Of a DNA stretch of 64,000 nucleotides, positions 32,076-43,615 are shown one piece after another. The notes beneath the pieces are model-generated. The model saw only the letters and a program-made list of their open reading frames with translations, was not told the DNA's origin and made no database searches. Location: contig OY282560.1 in NCBI GenBank assembly GCA_958295665.1, positions 268,313,315 through 268,377,314 of the forward strand, written 5' to 3'. The number at the start of each line of letters is the position of its first letter. Within the stretch, counting starts at the first letter, position 1. The translations under genes and the position numbers were made by a program. This DNA comes from Tipula vernalis. Its lineage: Eukaryota; Arthropoda; Insecta; Diptera; Tipulidae.

Positions 32076-32116
32076 TTTGTATAAAATGTCAAATGATTAG
32101 TTACTATTAATTTATA

Positions 32117-32359
32117 GTTCTGCAACGAGCCCAAGCGAAAATACTTCGCAGTATTATCAATGATCCTTGGTACATTCGAAATAATAATATTCATGGCGAC
32201 CTTGGGATTAAAACCGTTAAAGAAACAATTAAAGAATTCAGTTCGAAATATTACTCAAAACTAGAAGCACATCCCAACGAATTGGCCAGGGAAATACTAA
32301 AACAGCCGCGATTTAGACGTCTGAGAAGAACAGATCCACTCGAACTGTTGAACCTGTGA
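32117..32359 (+). pseudogene. Second LINE ORF2 C-terminal tail
   Basis: An 80-codon open stretch begins VLQRAQAKILRSIINDPWYI and ends RFRRLRRTDPLELLNL before TGA at 32357-32359. It has the same domain position as the tail at 31.6-31.8 kb but a different sequence, so it is another Jockey-like family. Confidence 0.7.
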
Positions 32360-32686
32360 ATCTGTAAATTTATGAATGTGAATTTCTTCCTAACCTTTCC
32401 TAAAATCACAAAAACAACAAATTGTGAGAATGTATGAGTAAAACTGCACATTAACGAATAAATTATATATTACTTATTAAGTAAAGGACATTAAAACTTT
32501 TGTATTGATACGTCTAAATATAATCATGTAACATTTTTTCAGTTGATAAAAATACTAATGTTCAATACCATACGTCGAGTTTCCGAATGTTTTCCGATAC
32601 TTAGAAACACCGGCCAAAAATACTAAGTGTATTTTTGAGTGACAGATGTAAGCTGAGAGAAAAACATCATCATTTGAAGTGATCTC

Positions 32687-32803
32687 TAAGTTATAGAGAC
32701 TAAGGGTGTTTAGTATACCAAGATGATATTACGGTTTCCGTTTATGTCTTACTTAAATTTCCCAAAAGTTTTCCGTAACTTAGAAAAACCGGCCAAAATT
32801 ATT
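32687..32803 (+). repeat. Inverted repeat, left arm
   Basis: About 110 bp starting AAGTTATAGAGACTAAGGGT matches the reverse complement of 36772-36884 at roughly 80-85%. Part of this arm is also repeated just upstream (near 32580-32640, sharing TAGAAACACCGGCCAAAA). Confidence 0.7.
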
Positions 32804-33129
32804 AAGTATATTTTTGAGTATATGGAGAAACCTCATTTGTATGTTTGAAGAGTAATTTATTGGTAATAACTCTTGGCCCTTGGGCCAAAATTGCAAGGAG
32901 GGGGAAGGGGGGGGGGAGGCGAAATGATATTACTACTTTTTTCAATAGATATTTTATGAGGGATTGGTCTCTTTATTTTTCTGATTTACCAAATCGAAAA
33001 TATTGGTATTGCCATCGGGGCCAGGTATTGGTATTGACAATTAATATATTTGCCTATAAAAAAGCCGAAAAAATCAATTGATTTACGGACAGACAAATTA
33101 AATTCTTAAGAAAAAATGTGTTCGCTAGT

Positions 33130-33957
33130 TGGCCACCTCTAGAATTGATGTAAATTTCGGTTCATTTTTGAGCATTTCTCATGACGTGGCGGCAGTATTT
33201 CGGCCGAAATATTGGCAGTTTGACCCACAAAATTGTGTGGTGGTGTCAAATTGGGCTATCTTAGTGGCCATAATATCGCCGAACGTTGATATCACACTTT
33301 CACGAAACATTTGATGGAAAATGGTCACTGTTTGATCGGATGTATAGCATGTGGCAGTTGCGCTCCTGCTGAAATTAAAGGCCTTCAATATCAAATTCGC
33401 CCACTTCTTGTGCCAAAAAGTCGCGTAGCATCACGTTGTCTCTCTAGCGATTACAGCCTTCCCTTCGTTAAATACAAAAAAGTACTGTCTAATGATTCGT
33501 TTTTACTTTTTTGTCGAATTGAGCTTTCTCGTGAATAATTCGAGGATTTTCGGATACCTAACAAAGACTGTTATGCTTATTTTGCACTGCAATAGAACAA
33601 TAATGCGGTTCATCGCTCATGATAATTTTCAACCAAAAGTTTGGTTTGATTTAATTGGCGAGTGTAATTGGTATTAAATTGTTTGTTAATATAATTTTGT
33701 TTAAAATTCGACGCAAAGGGGTGCGATTACATGCCAATTGCGGTGCACCTTTTCTTGTTGATGGTCCCGTGTTTTCACTGACATCGTCACACATAATATC
33801 AATATTCTCGCTTGATAAACGTCTCGTTCTCTTTTAGGCGTCCTTAGAAAACGACATTTTGATCGAAATGCTCTTTGAGAGCAACCAAATGAAGATTATT
33901 AATATTATAAAACAGTTTAAGCATTTCTGCTCGCTGTTTTGGCGTATAGCCCTCCAT
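33130..33957 (-). pseudogene. Decayed mariner transposase
   Basis: The minus strand from ATG 33957 reads MEGYTPKQRAEMLKLFYNI and then HLVALKEHFDQN, a mariner-like N-terminus. Further on are MSDEPHY and ENPRIIHEKAQFDKKV (near 33620-33530), and the catalytic region GEFDIEGL, FQQERNCHM and RESVISTFGDIMATKIAQFD (33394-33200), where the family has an Asp-Gly-Ala-Thr motif. Many stops and frameshifts and a large internal loss make it clearly dead. Confidence 0.75.
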
Positions 33958-34387
33958 AACAAATTGGACACGTTTGTACTTCCCAAATAATCAAAACGGA
34001 CTGAGAAATGACATGAAATATGGAAATTGCGCCACCTTTTGATCGTTCAGTTAATTATGGCACTCTAAATAATAGCAAACAAATAGATTTCATGATAATA
34101 GAAATTCAGAAAAGTTAAAAAAAGGGGAAAATGCCCATTACACGGTCAATATTAGTGTCATTACCATAATGTCACTACCTGCGTCATTACTCCCTTCAAT
34201 ACTTTGTAGCATTATGTACATAATCATTCCTACACATCAGTATATCATCATTACTGCGTATTTGTCAGTTGTCAATTCTAGAAAATAAAGTGAAGGAGTA
34301 ATAAATTTATGTGGAATTAAATAAAAAGTACACAATGGAGTCTCAGAAAAAATAATTATATAATTTATTTTATAATATCTTAGGTTA

Positions 34388-35000
34388 ATCGACGGCAAGC
34401 ATATTACCATTAAAAACCCTTCCAATTCGGGTGCATTATACTACAATTACAAAGGTTTTTATTGGCTATTGTAAATGCAAAAAAACAATTTGTAATAGTA
34501 GACGTCGGAATGAATGGACGAATATCTGATGGAGGAGTTATGTACTACTCCAAATTTACTGAACTCATGCAGCAAGGAGCATTAAATTTACCAAAACCTC
34601 GTCCGTTACCAAATACTAATGATTACATAAAACTTTGCGTTAAATGTTAACTTACTAAAGCCTACTCACAGAAATCTTTAGATAAATATCGATATGTGTT
34701 TAATAAACGGTTATCAAGAGCACGAGTAGTTATGGAAAACACTTTCGGTATATTGGCGTCCAGATTCTGATGATGATAGATGTTACAAAAACCAGTTAGC
34801 CTTGAACCTCAAAAGGCAGAAATTATTACCCATAGTATGTTGCTATTTGTACAACTTTTTCGCAAAAGAAGATAATCAGTCATACTTTGCATCAAATGAA
34901 GAAAGTACAAATAATTACAACTTTGTTGATGTCCAAAGTACTTTAGCAGAAACAGTAAATCAGATGCCAAACAAAACCGAGATAAATTAGGTGCTTATTA
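34388..35000 (+). pseudogene. PIF/Harbinger transposase remnant
   Basis: The plus strand keeps the DDE_4-type core: IDGKHITIKNPSNSGALYY, then LAIVNAKKQFVIVDVGMNGR with SDGG, then after frameshifts KRLSRARVVMENTFGILASR and a C-terminal EPQKAEIITHSMLLFVQLF. The Asp of IDGK, the Asp of VDVG and the Glu of MENTFG are the likely catalytic triad. The N-terminal helix-turn-helix region is missing and several stops are present. Confidence 0.8.
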
Positions 35001-35234
35001 CAATAATGAAGGCAAATTAAATAGCAGTTTCTAACATGTAAAAATTATTACTAAAATAAAATATACGAAACACATTTAAAATGAAATTCATATTTATTAT
35101 TTATTGTGAAAAAAAAAATGTTTTTTAATCGGGTACAAAATGTGAAAAAAAAAATCCAGAAATTGTACTCTCTGTCTGTTGTCCATTTGATTTTAATATT
35201 TTTAATTTCCGACATATATATCTAATGATACACG

Positions 35235-35510
35235 ACAGTAATGACGCGAACTCTACTTATATATTAATATTGACAGTATCCCCACCACTCGCCGGTAATG
35301 ATGTCTCGAAATAGCAACCATTACACGATCAATATTAATGTCATTACTTTCTGATATTGACATTAATATTGATCGTGTAACTTGAAGTATTGACGAATGA
35401 TGGTCGATAATGATGAAAATCCGGATTTTTTGATTTCGACACATCATTATTGATAAGTGGTGGGGATAATGTCAATATTAATGATAGTGTATGGTTCGCG
35501 TCATTACTGT
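35235..35510. repeat. Palindromic (fold-back) insert between the Harbinger genes
   Basis: Two 78-bp arms, 35235-35312 and 35433-35510, are inverted repeats (outer ACAGTAATGACGCGAA is exact). They enclose a 120-bp module that itself contains a perfect 21-bp stem, 35323-35343 with 35358-35378, around a 14-nt loop. Confidence 0.85.
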
Positions 35511-35605
35511 GTGTCATTATTCATTATTAATTTGAGGTTATCTGCGGTTTTATTTTTAAAAAGTATATAATTCAATATTCATCAACTTCATCAACATCCA
35601 TCAAC

Positions 35606-36060
35606 ATGGATGATATGTTTTATGTAGAGGATACAGAAGCAAATATGGATTTCTCCGAGTGTAGTGAGACAATTGATATAAATAGCGAAGATAGCCAGGA
35701 ACCGATTTTAGTGGAAAATATCGAACATACTCAGGTGCTTAATGATTTCATCGAAATGTACGAAACGCTTCCATAATACCCAACAAATCCTGGGTATATT
35801 AAAAAGGATAAGCGAAATTTGGCGTTGGATAAACTCCTAACCATATTTACAAAAATTAAGAGTGGTGCTAATAGAGCAGATGTTAGGCGTAAAATAAATA
35901 CTCTTCGATCTAACTATCGCAAAGAATTAAAGAAAATATTAGATTCAAAGAGATCGGGAAAAGGCGCAGCTGAGATCTACAAACCTACTTCGTGGGTGTT
36001 TTATTCCCTCCAGTTTATGGATAAATTTGAAAAGCCATTTAATTTAACATATAAAATTCA
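35606..36060 (+). pseudogene. Harbinger-associated MADF-domain protein, one nonsense codon
   Basis: From ATG 35606 an acidic leader (MDDMFYVEDTEANMDFSE) leads to a MADF/Myb-like domain: VLNDFIEMYETLP, an in-frame TAA at 35774-35776, then in the same frame KKDKRNLALDKLLTIF, VRRKINTLRSNYRKELKK and TSWVFYSLQFMDKF. In PIF/Harbinger elements the second protein binds DNA and brings the transposase to the nucleus. Only the single stop disrupts it. Confidence 0.75.
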
Positions 36061-36771
36061 ACAAACGAACAAGGTGAAAAAAAAATGCTTCTATGAAAGC
36101 TTGGTAATGATGGAATTAATAATGATTGTGTAAGGTTAAAAAATATTGAAGTAGTAATGACGCAGTTATTGACATTACTGGTAATGACGTTTATATTGAT
36201 CGTGTAATGGTTGCTAATCAAAAAATCCGGATTTTCATCACTACCGATAATCATTCATCATTACTTCAAGTTACACGATCAATATTAATGTCAATATCAG
36301 AAAGTAATGACACTAATATTGACCGTGTAATGGGCCTTAAACAGTTAGAGAAAAACAAATTATGTGTAGAATCGGAGCATGCTTTCGATTTTTCCACAAA
36401 TCAAATAAAACACCTATTTGCGGTGAATAATTGGAAATTCATTTATTATTATTATTATTTCAATTTACTTATTTTTTATTTTTTTTTATATTGTTTTATT
36501 TTTGTGTATTTTTGATATTTTTGTTTTTTAATTCAACTTGTTATTTTAAACGCAATTCCATTTAACAAAACAATTTGTGTGCAAGTTTCATGATTTACTT
36601 TCTGAAAACAATATAGGCAATGTTCTGCCAAAGAATCGGAACTACTTAATATTTTTTGTTTAATGCAATACTATATCTGTATTCATTCAAACTTTCTAAA
36701 TTTACTGATTCGTCCTCTGAATGGATACCGATGACATTTTTAATCAAAAGTAAATGTTCTATGGCATAAAT

Positions 36772-36884
36772 TGTAAATATTGGTTTTTCTAAGTTGCGGA
36801 AAATGCTTGAGAAATTTAAGTAAGGCGTAAACGGAAACTGTAATATGATTTTGTTGTACTAAACACCCTAGTCTCTATAACTTT
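36772..36884 (-). repeat. Inverted repeat, right arm
   Basis: Reverse complement partner of 32687-32803; the two arms bracket the decayed mariner and the Harbinger element. Confidence 0.7.
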
Positions 36885-36924
36885 TCAAATGAGCGAGCGG
36901 AATTTAAACATTTACCTTACTTGG

Positions 36925-37440
36925 TAAAGTGAGGCAATTTGTATTGTGCCGAGCGAGTTCATCTACCCTTTCATTCTTCGCAACGCTGAAGTGACTTGGT
37001 GTGTACGTTATGTGGATGTTAAACTGATCTGCCATCTCGTTAAGAGAGAAACGGAAGGTTCACATTTAGTTTCTCGCAGAACAAACACCACAACCAAACT
37101 CTACCATCCATTTTCAAAACATCCGTGAAGAAGTTCAAAACTTCAGAGTACCACATCTCTTCACTAAGTCAGTCCTCTCTGGAGGGAATATCAGTACGAA
37201 ACCTTTCCTCAAAAGATGGTAATGGACTCAAGTAATCGGTGATACCAAGGATATCTCTGTTACACAATAAAGATGAGTGTCCTGTATTACTACAGGTCCA
37301 CATAGAAATGGATTTGATCCTTAATGGCACTTTTAAAGGAGTATAGCGCTATAATAGCTTTCTTTACCCTATTTAAAATATTAGGCTTCAAACTAAATTT
37401 GCTGTCCAAAATAATACCAGGTATTTCGCTTTATTTTTAT
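36925..37440 (-). pseudogene. LOA-clade LINE fragment
   Basis: The minus strand reads IILDSKFSLKPNILNRVKKA and IALYSFKSAIKD (near 37430-37330), then FEERFRTDIPSRED, VLNFFTDVLKMDG and CEKLNVN, and finally FNIHITYTPSHF with NERVDELARHNT. Every block has its counterpart in the RT thumb and RNase H of the LOA LINE at 23.6-28.4 kb, in the same order, but sequence between them is deleted and stops are frequent. Confidence 0.75.
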
Positions 37441-38318
37441 TTATTATTCAAATGATGATGTTCACATTTTAGGAATGTTTAGGTTTGGGCTCATTTTAGG
37501 CCACATTCATTTTATAAACTATGTAATTCGAATCGCGTTTTCTTCTTTATAAAATGCTGATTATCGGTTAGTTCGAATTAAGTATATTATAATCACGAAC
37601 ACATGCAAAGCTATTAAAATTTATGAAAAACTTCACACATTTGTGCAAGGACGTGAAGTTTTTCCTAAACGATCCTATTTTTTTTTTTTTTTTATTACAG
37701 TTTAGGATAAGCTTCACGTGAATGTAAATTTACTAACTGATTATGTTATACTTATAAGTATAACCCAAATTAATTAAATTGTGAGTACTAACAATAAGTA
37801 TTAACATTGGTTACGACTTAAAATATGTAATCATTTTTAGCTTAAGGTTTGATTACTTCTTGTGAGTTTCTTATGTAGAAAGATTCAAGAATAAAGCCAT
37901 TGGCAACATTTAAAAAAAAAAAAAAAACTATTAATTTAAAAAGTTTTGGTATTGTAGACAAAATTGAAATACTCCGATCGCTTGATATATAAATTTTTTA
38001 TAAATTGGAGTTTTATAAATTGGAACAATTGCAGTCTTACTTTGAACATTTTACAACAACAATGCCGTGTATTTTCATTGCGGAATGAATAGTTTCATTC
38101 CACTAAGAAGTAGGTATAGAAAAATTCTCTTCTTTACTTAGTTGTAGTGTTTACCACTAGAGTTAATATTTTTAGTCTTATGAGTTGGCATTCCTGCGAT
38201 AAATGACTATTCCGATGTCATTTGTTTGGTTTTTTCACTGCGAGTTTACGTAAATATTTATATTTTAAATATTTTCTTATATTTTGCAGCTAATATTTAT
38301 TGTGATAATTTTTTGTGA
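37441..38318. other. AT-rich non-coding region with a hairpin
   Basis: No gene is seen. The notable structure is an inverted repeat of 20 nt, 37651-37670 with 37700-37719 (18 of 20 pair), around a T-rich loop. Confidence 0.55.
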
Positions 38319-39803
38319 ATGATGAATGTCATTGAAATTTTTTGGATAGAGATTATAGCTATTGTTAATTTTGATTTGCTTTGAAATGTAAGTCATTTGC
38401 ATACTGATGGAATTTGTTGTATTGTAATTAAAATTTTTGTTTTTTAGAGTATTATCGAAAATATAAATGATTCAGATTCAAGTTCTTCTGAATCAAGTGA
38501 CTCATCATTTTCATCTGACCACACCATAAAAATTTTTGTAGAAACCATCTACTTATATGACGATGTCGATTTTAAGAAAAACTTTCGTCTATCCCGGAGT
38601 ACCGCAAATATTTGAATAGGTAATATTAATATTAAATTTAGTCACCATATTATTTTATCTTAATTGCTTCAGACATCTATTGCCGTTTTTCATATGAAAA
38701 TTAAATTTTTAAATCAAAATACAAAAAATAGTATAAAACAACCAATCGTTCACATAGTTTCCCTGTGTGTGATAACATAGTTAGCAACTGTGTGATATTT
38801 TTTGATTTTTAATATTTTTTTTATTATTTTAATATTTAATTTCAAAATTTTAATTTTCACGGAATTTTCCGTTAATTTTCTGCAAATAAATTTGGGGTAT
38901 TTTTCATACCTCAGTTATCGGAAAATATTATAAAATCAATGCACAGACGAAAGGCTAAATGCATTTTTGAAGACCTTTTTTAATTCGGTATCCGTTTTGT
39001 ATGTGGTGTGTAATAAACGTAATAATAAGCAATAAATAATATAGTATCCTAATCATATATAATTATAACAAAAAAAAATCATGTAATATTTTATACTTTT
39101 AGAATCTTATAAAACCTCATCAACATGTCCCAATCATCATCACGGTGGAAGAGATAAAGTGGATGCTGAAAAAGAAATATATGTTTTTGTGGTACATCGC
39201 TAATACCATAATTTACGGCAATTAAGCATGTTGTTCGGAATTGCGGAAAAAATTGCTTGGACAAGCAGTTCAACAAATCACATCCGGATTCGAACGGATG
39301 ACAGCCATTAAGGGAGTACTTGGCGCAATAGATGGTACCCATATTCAAATTAAGGCGCCTTCCAAACAAACGCATTTATATTGTAATAGCAAAAAATATT
39401 TCAGTATTTTAATGCAAGGTGTTGTAGACTCAAAAAAAAATGTATCGATGTTTATATCGGAGAGCCCGGTTCCTTGCATGACGCTCGTGTGTTACGCCGT
39501 TCACATCTATATCGCAAAGCTACCGAAGAGTATGAAGCGTCGATCCTCAATAAAACATTTTTATTGGGTGATTCGGCTTACTCTTCTAAGTTTTGGCCAG
39601 TGACTCCTTTCAAGGAGACTGGTAATTTAACGCAAGACAACCAAAAATTCAATTACTTGCATTCGGCCACCCGGATTGTAGACGAAAATGCTTTCAGGTT
39701 ACTCAAAACGAGATTTCGCCGGCTATTGCATTTTACAGAGCATATCAATTTGAGGACTGTGGTAAATCATTTTCGTAGCCATAAATATTGTCCAAGAGGT
39801 TGA
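38319..39803 (+). pseudogene. Second PIF/Harbinger transposase
   Basis: Possible exon 1 (ATG near 38319, MMNVIEIFWIEIIAIVNF) is followed by a good donor (AAATGTAAGT, 38385-38394) and acceptor (TTGTTTTTTAG, ending 38446). Exon 2 begins IIENINDSDSSSSESSDS and reaches FKKNFRLSRST before a stop. After a disrupted 500 bp the main domain runs from 39241: GVLGAIDGTHIQIKAPSK, YFSILMQGVVDSKK, then a frameshift in the A run at 39432-39440, GEPGSLHDARVLRRSHLY, LLGDSAYSSKFWPVTPF and RIVDENAFRLLKTRFRRL. The DDE_4 residues are visible (IDGTH, GDSAY, DENAF). Confidence 0.82.
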
Positions 39804-40050
39804 TAAATGGAGCTATTGATGGTGGAGCTCCGGAGCGATTATTACTGTCTATCGTCTGCTTGTAGGCCGTTTTTACCGATTTTAATTTATTTTTCAAATC
39901 ATCAACTGCATAAGGGTCATTCTGTAAATTATTTATATAAATATGAAAATTATTTTTTCTGACGTGATTGAACTCTTCTATTCTTGTGGTTACGAACAAA
40001 AGAAGTGTGCATGTTTCAGCTGATGTCCATTTTCGCCTTGGAACGCTATA
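39745..40050 (-). CDS. Harbinger-associated Myb/SANT-like protein, probably partial
   Basis: Convergent with the transposase and overlapping its last 59 nt, this minus-strand frame reads SVPRRKWTSAETCTLLLF, then RIEEFNHVRKNNFHIYIN, DDLKNKLKSVKTAYKQTI and ends DLLDNIYGYENDLPQ-like. The RRKWTSAET start and basic middle fit the Myb/SANT-like DNA-binding partner carried by Harbinger elements. The frame seems open, but its true start is unclear; ATG at 39999 would omit the first helix. Confidence 0.65.
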   Translation of the reverse strand, partial: YSVPRRKWTSAETCTLLLFVTTRIEEFNHVRKNNFHIYINNLQNDPYAVDDLKNKLKSVKTAYKQTIDSNNRSGAPPSIAPFINLLDNIYGYENDLPQSSN

Positions 40051-40299
40051 AATGTAAGTAAGTTCACAAAATTATACGATCCTATCAACATGAAACAACT
40101 TTGAAATATATGAAAGGAGGAAGGAATTTGATTCCAAGATGAAAAACACCGCATCAGCACCGTATACTTACGGAGGATTCATTGTATCACTTGTGGTTGC
40201 TGCCATATTATTCTATTATTTTATTAAAAGTTATTTATTTGGATTTTTTTTTATTTGCAAAACAAAAAATATTCTTAATATAACGACTTTCATTTTTCA

Positions 40300-41480
40300 A
40301 TATTGCTGTTGAAAGAAAAAAAAAATTATTCTGGGCTCGTACTTTGGGCAAGATTTCATTCCTATCCGAATAGGAATAACTTTTTCCAAAGTAAGACAGC
40401 TAATGTGTGCGATTTTCCAAGCAGCTGCAAAATATCCGCTCGCCAAAAATTGATTGAACAGATAATATAAAAAAGTAGTTATGTGAGATGCTACCGATTT
40501 AAAAATAGATGAGGGTATTCCATCCGGTATTATTAAATGAGGGATGTTACATTGGGAAGCACTAATGAAGGGATTATTATCAATTTGAATATCATACGTT
40601 TTATACACTGATTGAAAAAAGTCTGCAACCCTGCGCAAATGTCATAAACTATGTTCAACTGCATTTTGTTATATTTCATTGTAGATAAAAATCCAGTTGT
40701 GCAGCGCTTATAGTTCACAAATTTCCAAAACTGTTTAGGGTCATTTTTAATTTTGTCTTCAATCGATTTAATGTACTGGCAGTATTTAGCCTCAAATTCA
40801 AATTTAAATTGGTCCCGACAAATTATAAAAATTGACTTATTATGTACGCAATCATTTTCCCTAAGCCTTATTCTTACGGTTGGGAAAATTTAGCAGGCTA
40901 TCATCAAACCAAGGTGAGTAACTATAATTACGACTCTTTTTGAAAGGTGCGAAACGTTGAAAGGCTGCAAATAATAAGTTGTTAAATTTATCGACATTTA
41001 TTTCTAAAATATTGTTCTTAAATAAAATACCCCAATAAGATAATATACCTTTAAGATAATCGGAGAGACCATAGACATCACAGGACTTAAAAGTGTACTT
41101 AATAACAGGCATCAATCTCATGAATATCATTTTCACTAATTAAAAAAGGCCCTAAACATTTATGAACAGAAAGATGTTCCGCGTTATTTGCAAATAACAA
41201 ATCAAGAAATGAACCATTGCTATTTAAGTAGAGCTTAATTTGTTTTAGGTTAAAACTGAATAACGAATCCAATACAAGAGAATCATTGCCAGATCGTGTG
41301 TCTGACGGAAACAAATCAAGAGATTCAGGATCGAGTGATCAATAAACAACGCTTAAGTTAAAATCGTCTAGTACCATTACATTATCAATACAGCCACTCA
41401 AATTACAAACTTCGTTTATACAATCAATATGATTTATATTAACGATATCCAATTCATTCACAAAAACAACAGGCATTTAA
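40300..41480 (-). pseudogene. LINE fragment: endonuclease end to RT start
   Basis: The minus strand holds an endonuclease C-terminus (NVMVLDDFNLS near 41370, SFLDLLFANNAEHLSV, LISENDIHEIDACY), the linker (FKKSRNYSYSPWFDDSLLNF, then NDPKQFWKFVNYKR) and the first RT motif (IPDGIPSSIFKSVASHITT, FAAAWKIAHIS near 40420). The RT catalytic core is absent. Frameshifts separate the blocks. It belongs to a CR1/Jockey-type family different from LINE A and LINE B. Confidence 0.72.
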
Positions 41481-41989
41481 AAACTGTCATGCAGCACCTG
41501 TGACAAATTCTATACTGGCCAAAAAGGACGACCTTATGAAGAACGATTCAAAAGAGCATTTACCAAGAAATGACCAAACTAATCGAATTTCGCGCGACAT
41601 TTGACCCAGTACAATCATCTTTACGCAGATTTTGAAAATAATCTCACACCTATTTATTTTTGTTCCAAGGGCAAATAAATGGATGCTCCAGAAGAATACA
41701 AAATCTATAAAGCGACAAAACAAAATCCGAATATTCTGTTAAATGATAAATTAACAATCCATTCAAACACTCTTTGCGACATAGCTATCTATAATGATAT
41801 ATGTACAACGAAAAGTTTAAACAATGACGTATACATGCACCACCTTAGTGTCACGGCGGCTCTGTAAAAGAATTTTTTAACTTTTATTGAGTCTGTTGCG
41901 AAAATGGTCGATTGAAATGTTAAACACTGAATCACTATCGTTTATTTAATTATTGAAAGATTTCCATATAAAAAATTATTTATTCGATT

Positions 41990-42029
<40 letters not shown>

Positions 42030-42576
42030 ATGCAATCTTTTCTGGGGCTCAAGGCACTCCCAACTCTTTCGCAGTTAATTTTACCGTCCTACTTTACGCA
42101 GTATTAGCCATTCGATTAGTTATTGAACGAAATTTATAAAATCGACAAAATGGTTTTATTATCATATCTTGCTATACATGTTTAGGAATTTAAAATTAAG
42201 GTTTTAAAAAAATATATGAAATATTATAATTGTAAGAATTTAGGAATATTTATTATTTATTATTTACCATGTTATCACGTCCAAGAGCAATCCCAAAAAC
42301 GAAAGATTCTTAATTTATTTTAATTTACAACAACTAATTGTTGCTCATCAACACCAACATAAGATTCTTATTTTATTTTAATTTACAACAACTAATTGTT
42401 GCTCATCACCAATAACATCCATAAAAGACAATTACGTAATATCCACGATAGCTATAGAGGATAAAGAAGATGAGTGGTACATCGCAACCAGTCTAACTTG
42501 ATTAGTATGTGGTTGGTGATGGTGAGTCAAATATTGGTTAAGGAAATACTTTCCGTACTCTTTCTTACTGGTTCGC
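41481..42576. other. Non-coding flank of the provirus
   Basis: A 33-base T run at 41992-42024 next to a short conserved-looking segment could be the poly(A) end of a small minus-strand LINE or SINE copy. A 62-codon open frame at 41679 has no recognisable motif. A tandem duplication at 42302-42407 is listed separately. Confidence 0.45.
42302..42407. repeat. Two-copy tandem repeat of about 59 bp
   Basis: AAGATTCTTAATTTATTTTA and AAGATTCTTATTTTATTTTA begin two copies that both continue ATTTACAACAACTAATTGTT and GCTCATCA. Confidence 0.8.
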
Positions 42577-43005
42577 AGTTACATATCTATAACGAACCAA
42601 CATCAATACATACTCGCAACGAATCAACATCCACATTCTAGCTGATGAAGCATAAAACACAAAACAATTGATGTCATGTTTCACGTAACCAAATCAACAA
42701 CATCGGAATTATAGCTGACACAACCGAATAGATGTAACAAGATCACACATCACGTTGTGTCTATCAACGATTACATTTTACCGGGAAATTACCAGATAGA
42801 ACATGACACCCACCATACATTCTGTCTAGCTTGCTAAATTATGAGTAGAATTTATATTAAAATTATATTTTAAGATTATTATTATTATTGTACTCATCAA
42901 GTTAACATTGTAGTTTTTTTTTATATCTAAAATAAATAAAATATCGCTCTAGATAAAATCCAGAGTTTTAAAAAATAAAAATTTTAAGTCGTGAAAACTA
43001 TAATT
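42577..43005 (+). repeat. 5' LTR of the errantivirus-like provirus
   Basis: 429 bp from AGTTACATATCTATAACG to AAAACTATAATT. An AATAAAATA segment near 42935 may be the polyadenylation signal. The last part is shared almost exactly with the 3' LTR. Confidence 0.88.
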
Positions 43006-43615
43006 GGCGCAGTTGATAGTGGATATTTTTTAATATCCGTCCACTACGAGAAACCACATAAGTATACTGCAAAGTGAATAAAAGCCCGTATTTTAAGTGA
43101 CACAATAATTGTTTAAGTTAAAGTAAAATACTGACGGAATATCAGTAAATAGTGCTTAGAACCAAAATTTTATTCTCGAACACATTACCAAAGAATTAAA
43201 AACCAAAATCGTGTGTGTTGTTTGACGGTTAGTCAAACGTAATTAAGTGAAAGTATCAATTAATCAATTAACAAAATAAAAATAAAAAGACGCCTAGGCG
43301 TCAGTACCTAAACAGTAAAAAAAAACCGAAGCGGAATCAACCCAGAAAAGTCAGGAGAAGTATCGACATTGCCGTGAATAAATGATGGTTCATCAAATAT
43401 TTTTGGCAATACTTGTAATAAAACTGTGGTGAGTGCAAACTATTTGATAGTAATCCTTTACTTATCCCAAAATTCTGAGTATTCCCAAAACGTTTTCTTT
43501 TTGATAAATTGCGAAATTCCACTATTGAATACAGTTAAAGTTGAATAATAAAAAAAAAATTGCTAAACTTCGTGAATATTGTATTAAATATAACCGGAAC
43601 AGAGATTTTTCAAAT

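Larger units (their letters stand above)
34133..36335 (+). mobile_element. PIF/Harbinger element with nested palindromes
   Basis: The outer 32 bases (34133-34164 and 36304-36335, beginning GCCCATTACACGGTCAATAT) are a perfect inverted repeat. Inside, on the plus strand, lie a Harbinger transposase remnant and a MADF-domain gene, the usual two-gene content. The left end also matches, over about 70 bp with differences, an inner point at 36212 read in reverse. A module of about 120 bp occurs at 35313-35432 and, inverted, at the right end. No matching 3-bp target duplication was found at the outer ends, so the structure may be composite. Confidence 0.7.

Noticed and set aside
34133..34164. Simple intact Harbinger with a 3-bp target duplication
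   Set aside because: The outer flanks (AAT and CTT) do not match, so a clean single insertion cannot be claimed.
36946..37128. 60-codon plus-strand open frame
   Set aside because: It is the opposite strand of a LOA RNase H remnant.
39091..39375. 94-codon minus-strand open frame
   Set aside because: Shadow of the Harbinger transposase on the plus strand.
41679..41867. 62-codon open frame
   Set aside because: No motif, no splice context and composition expected of chance in AT-rich DNA.
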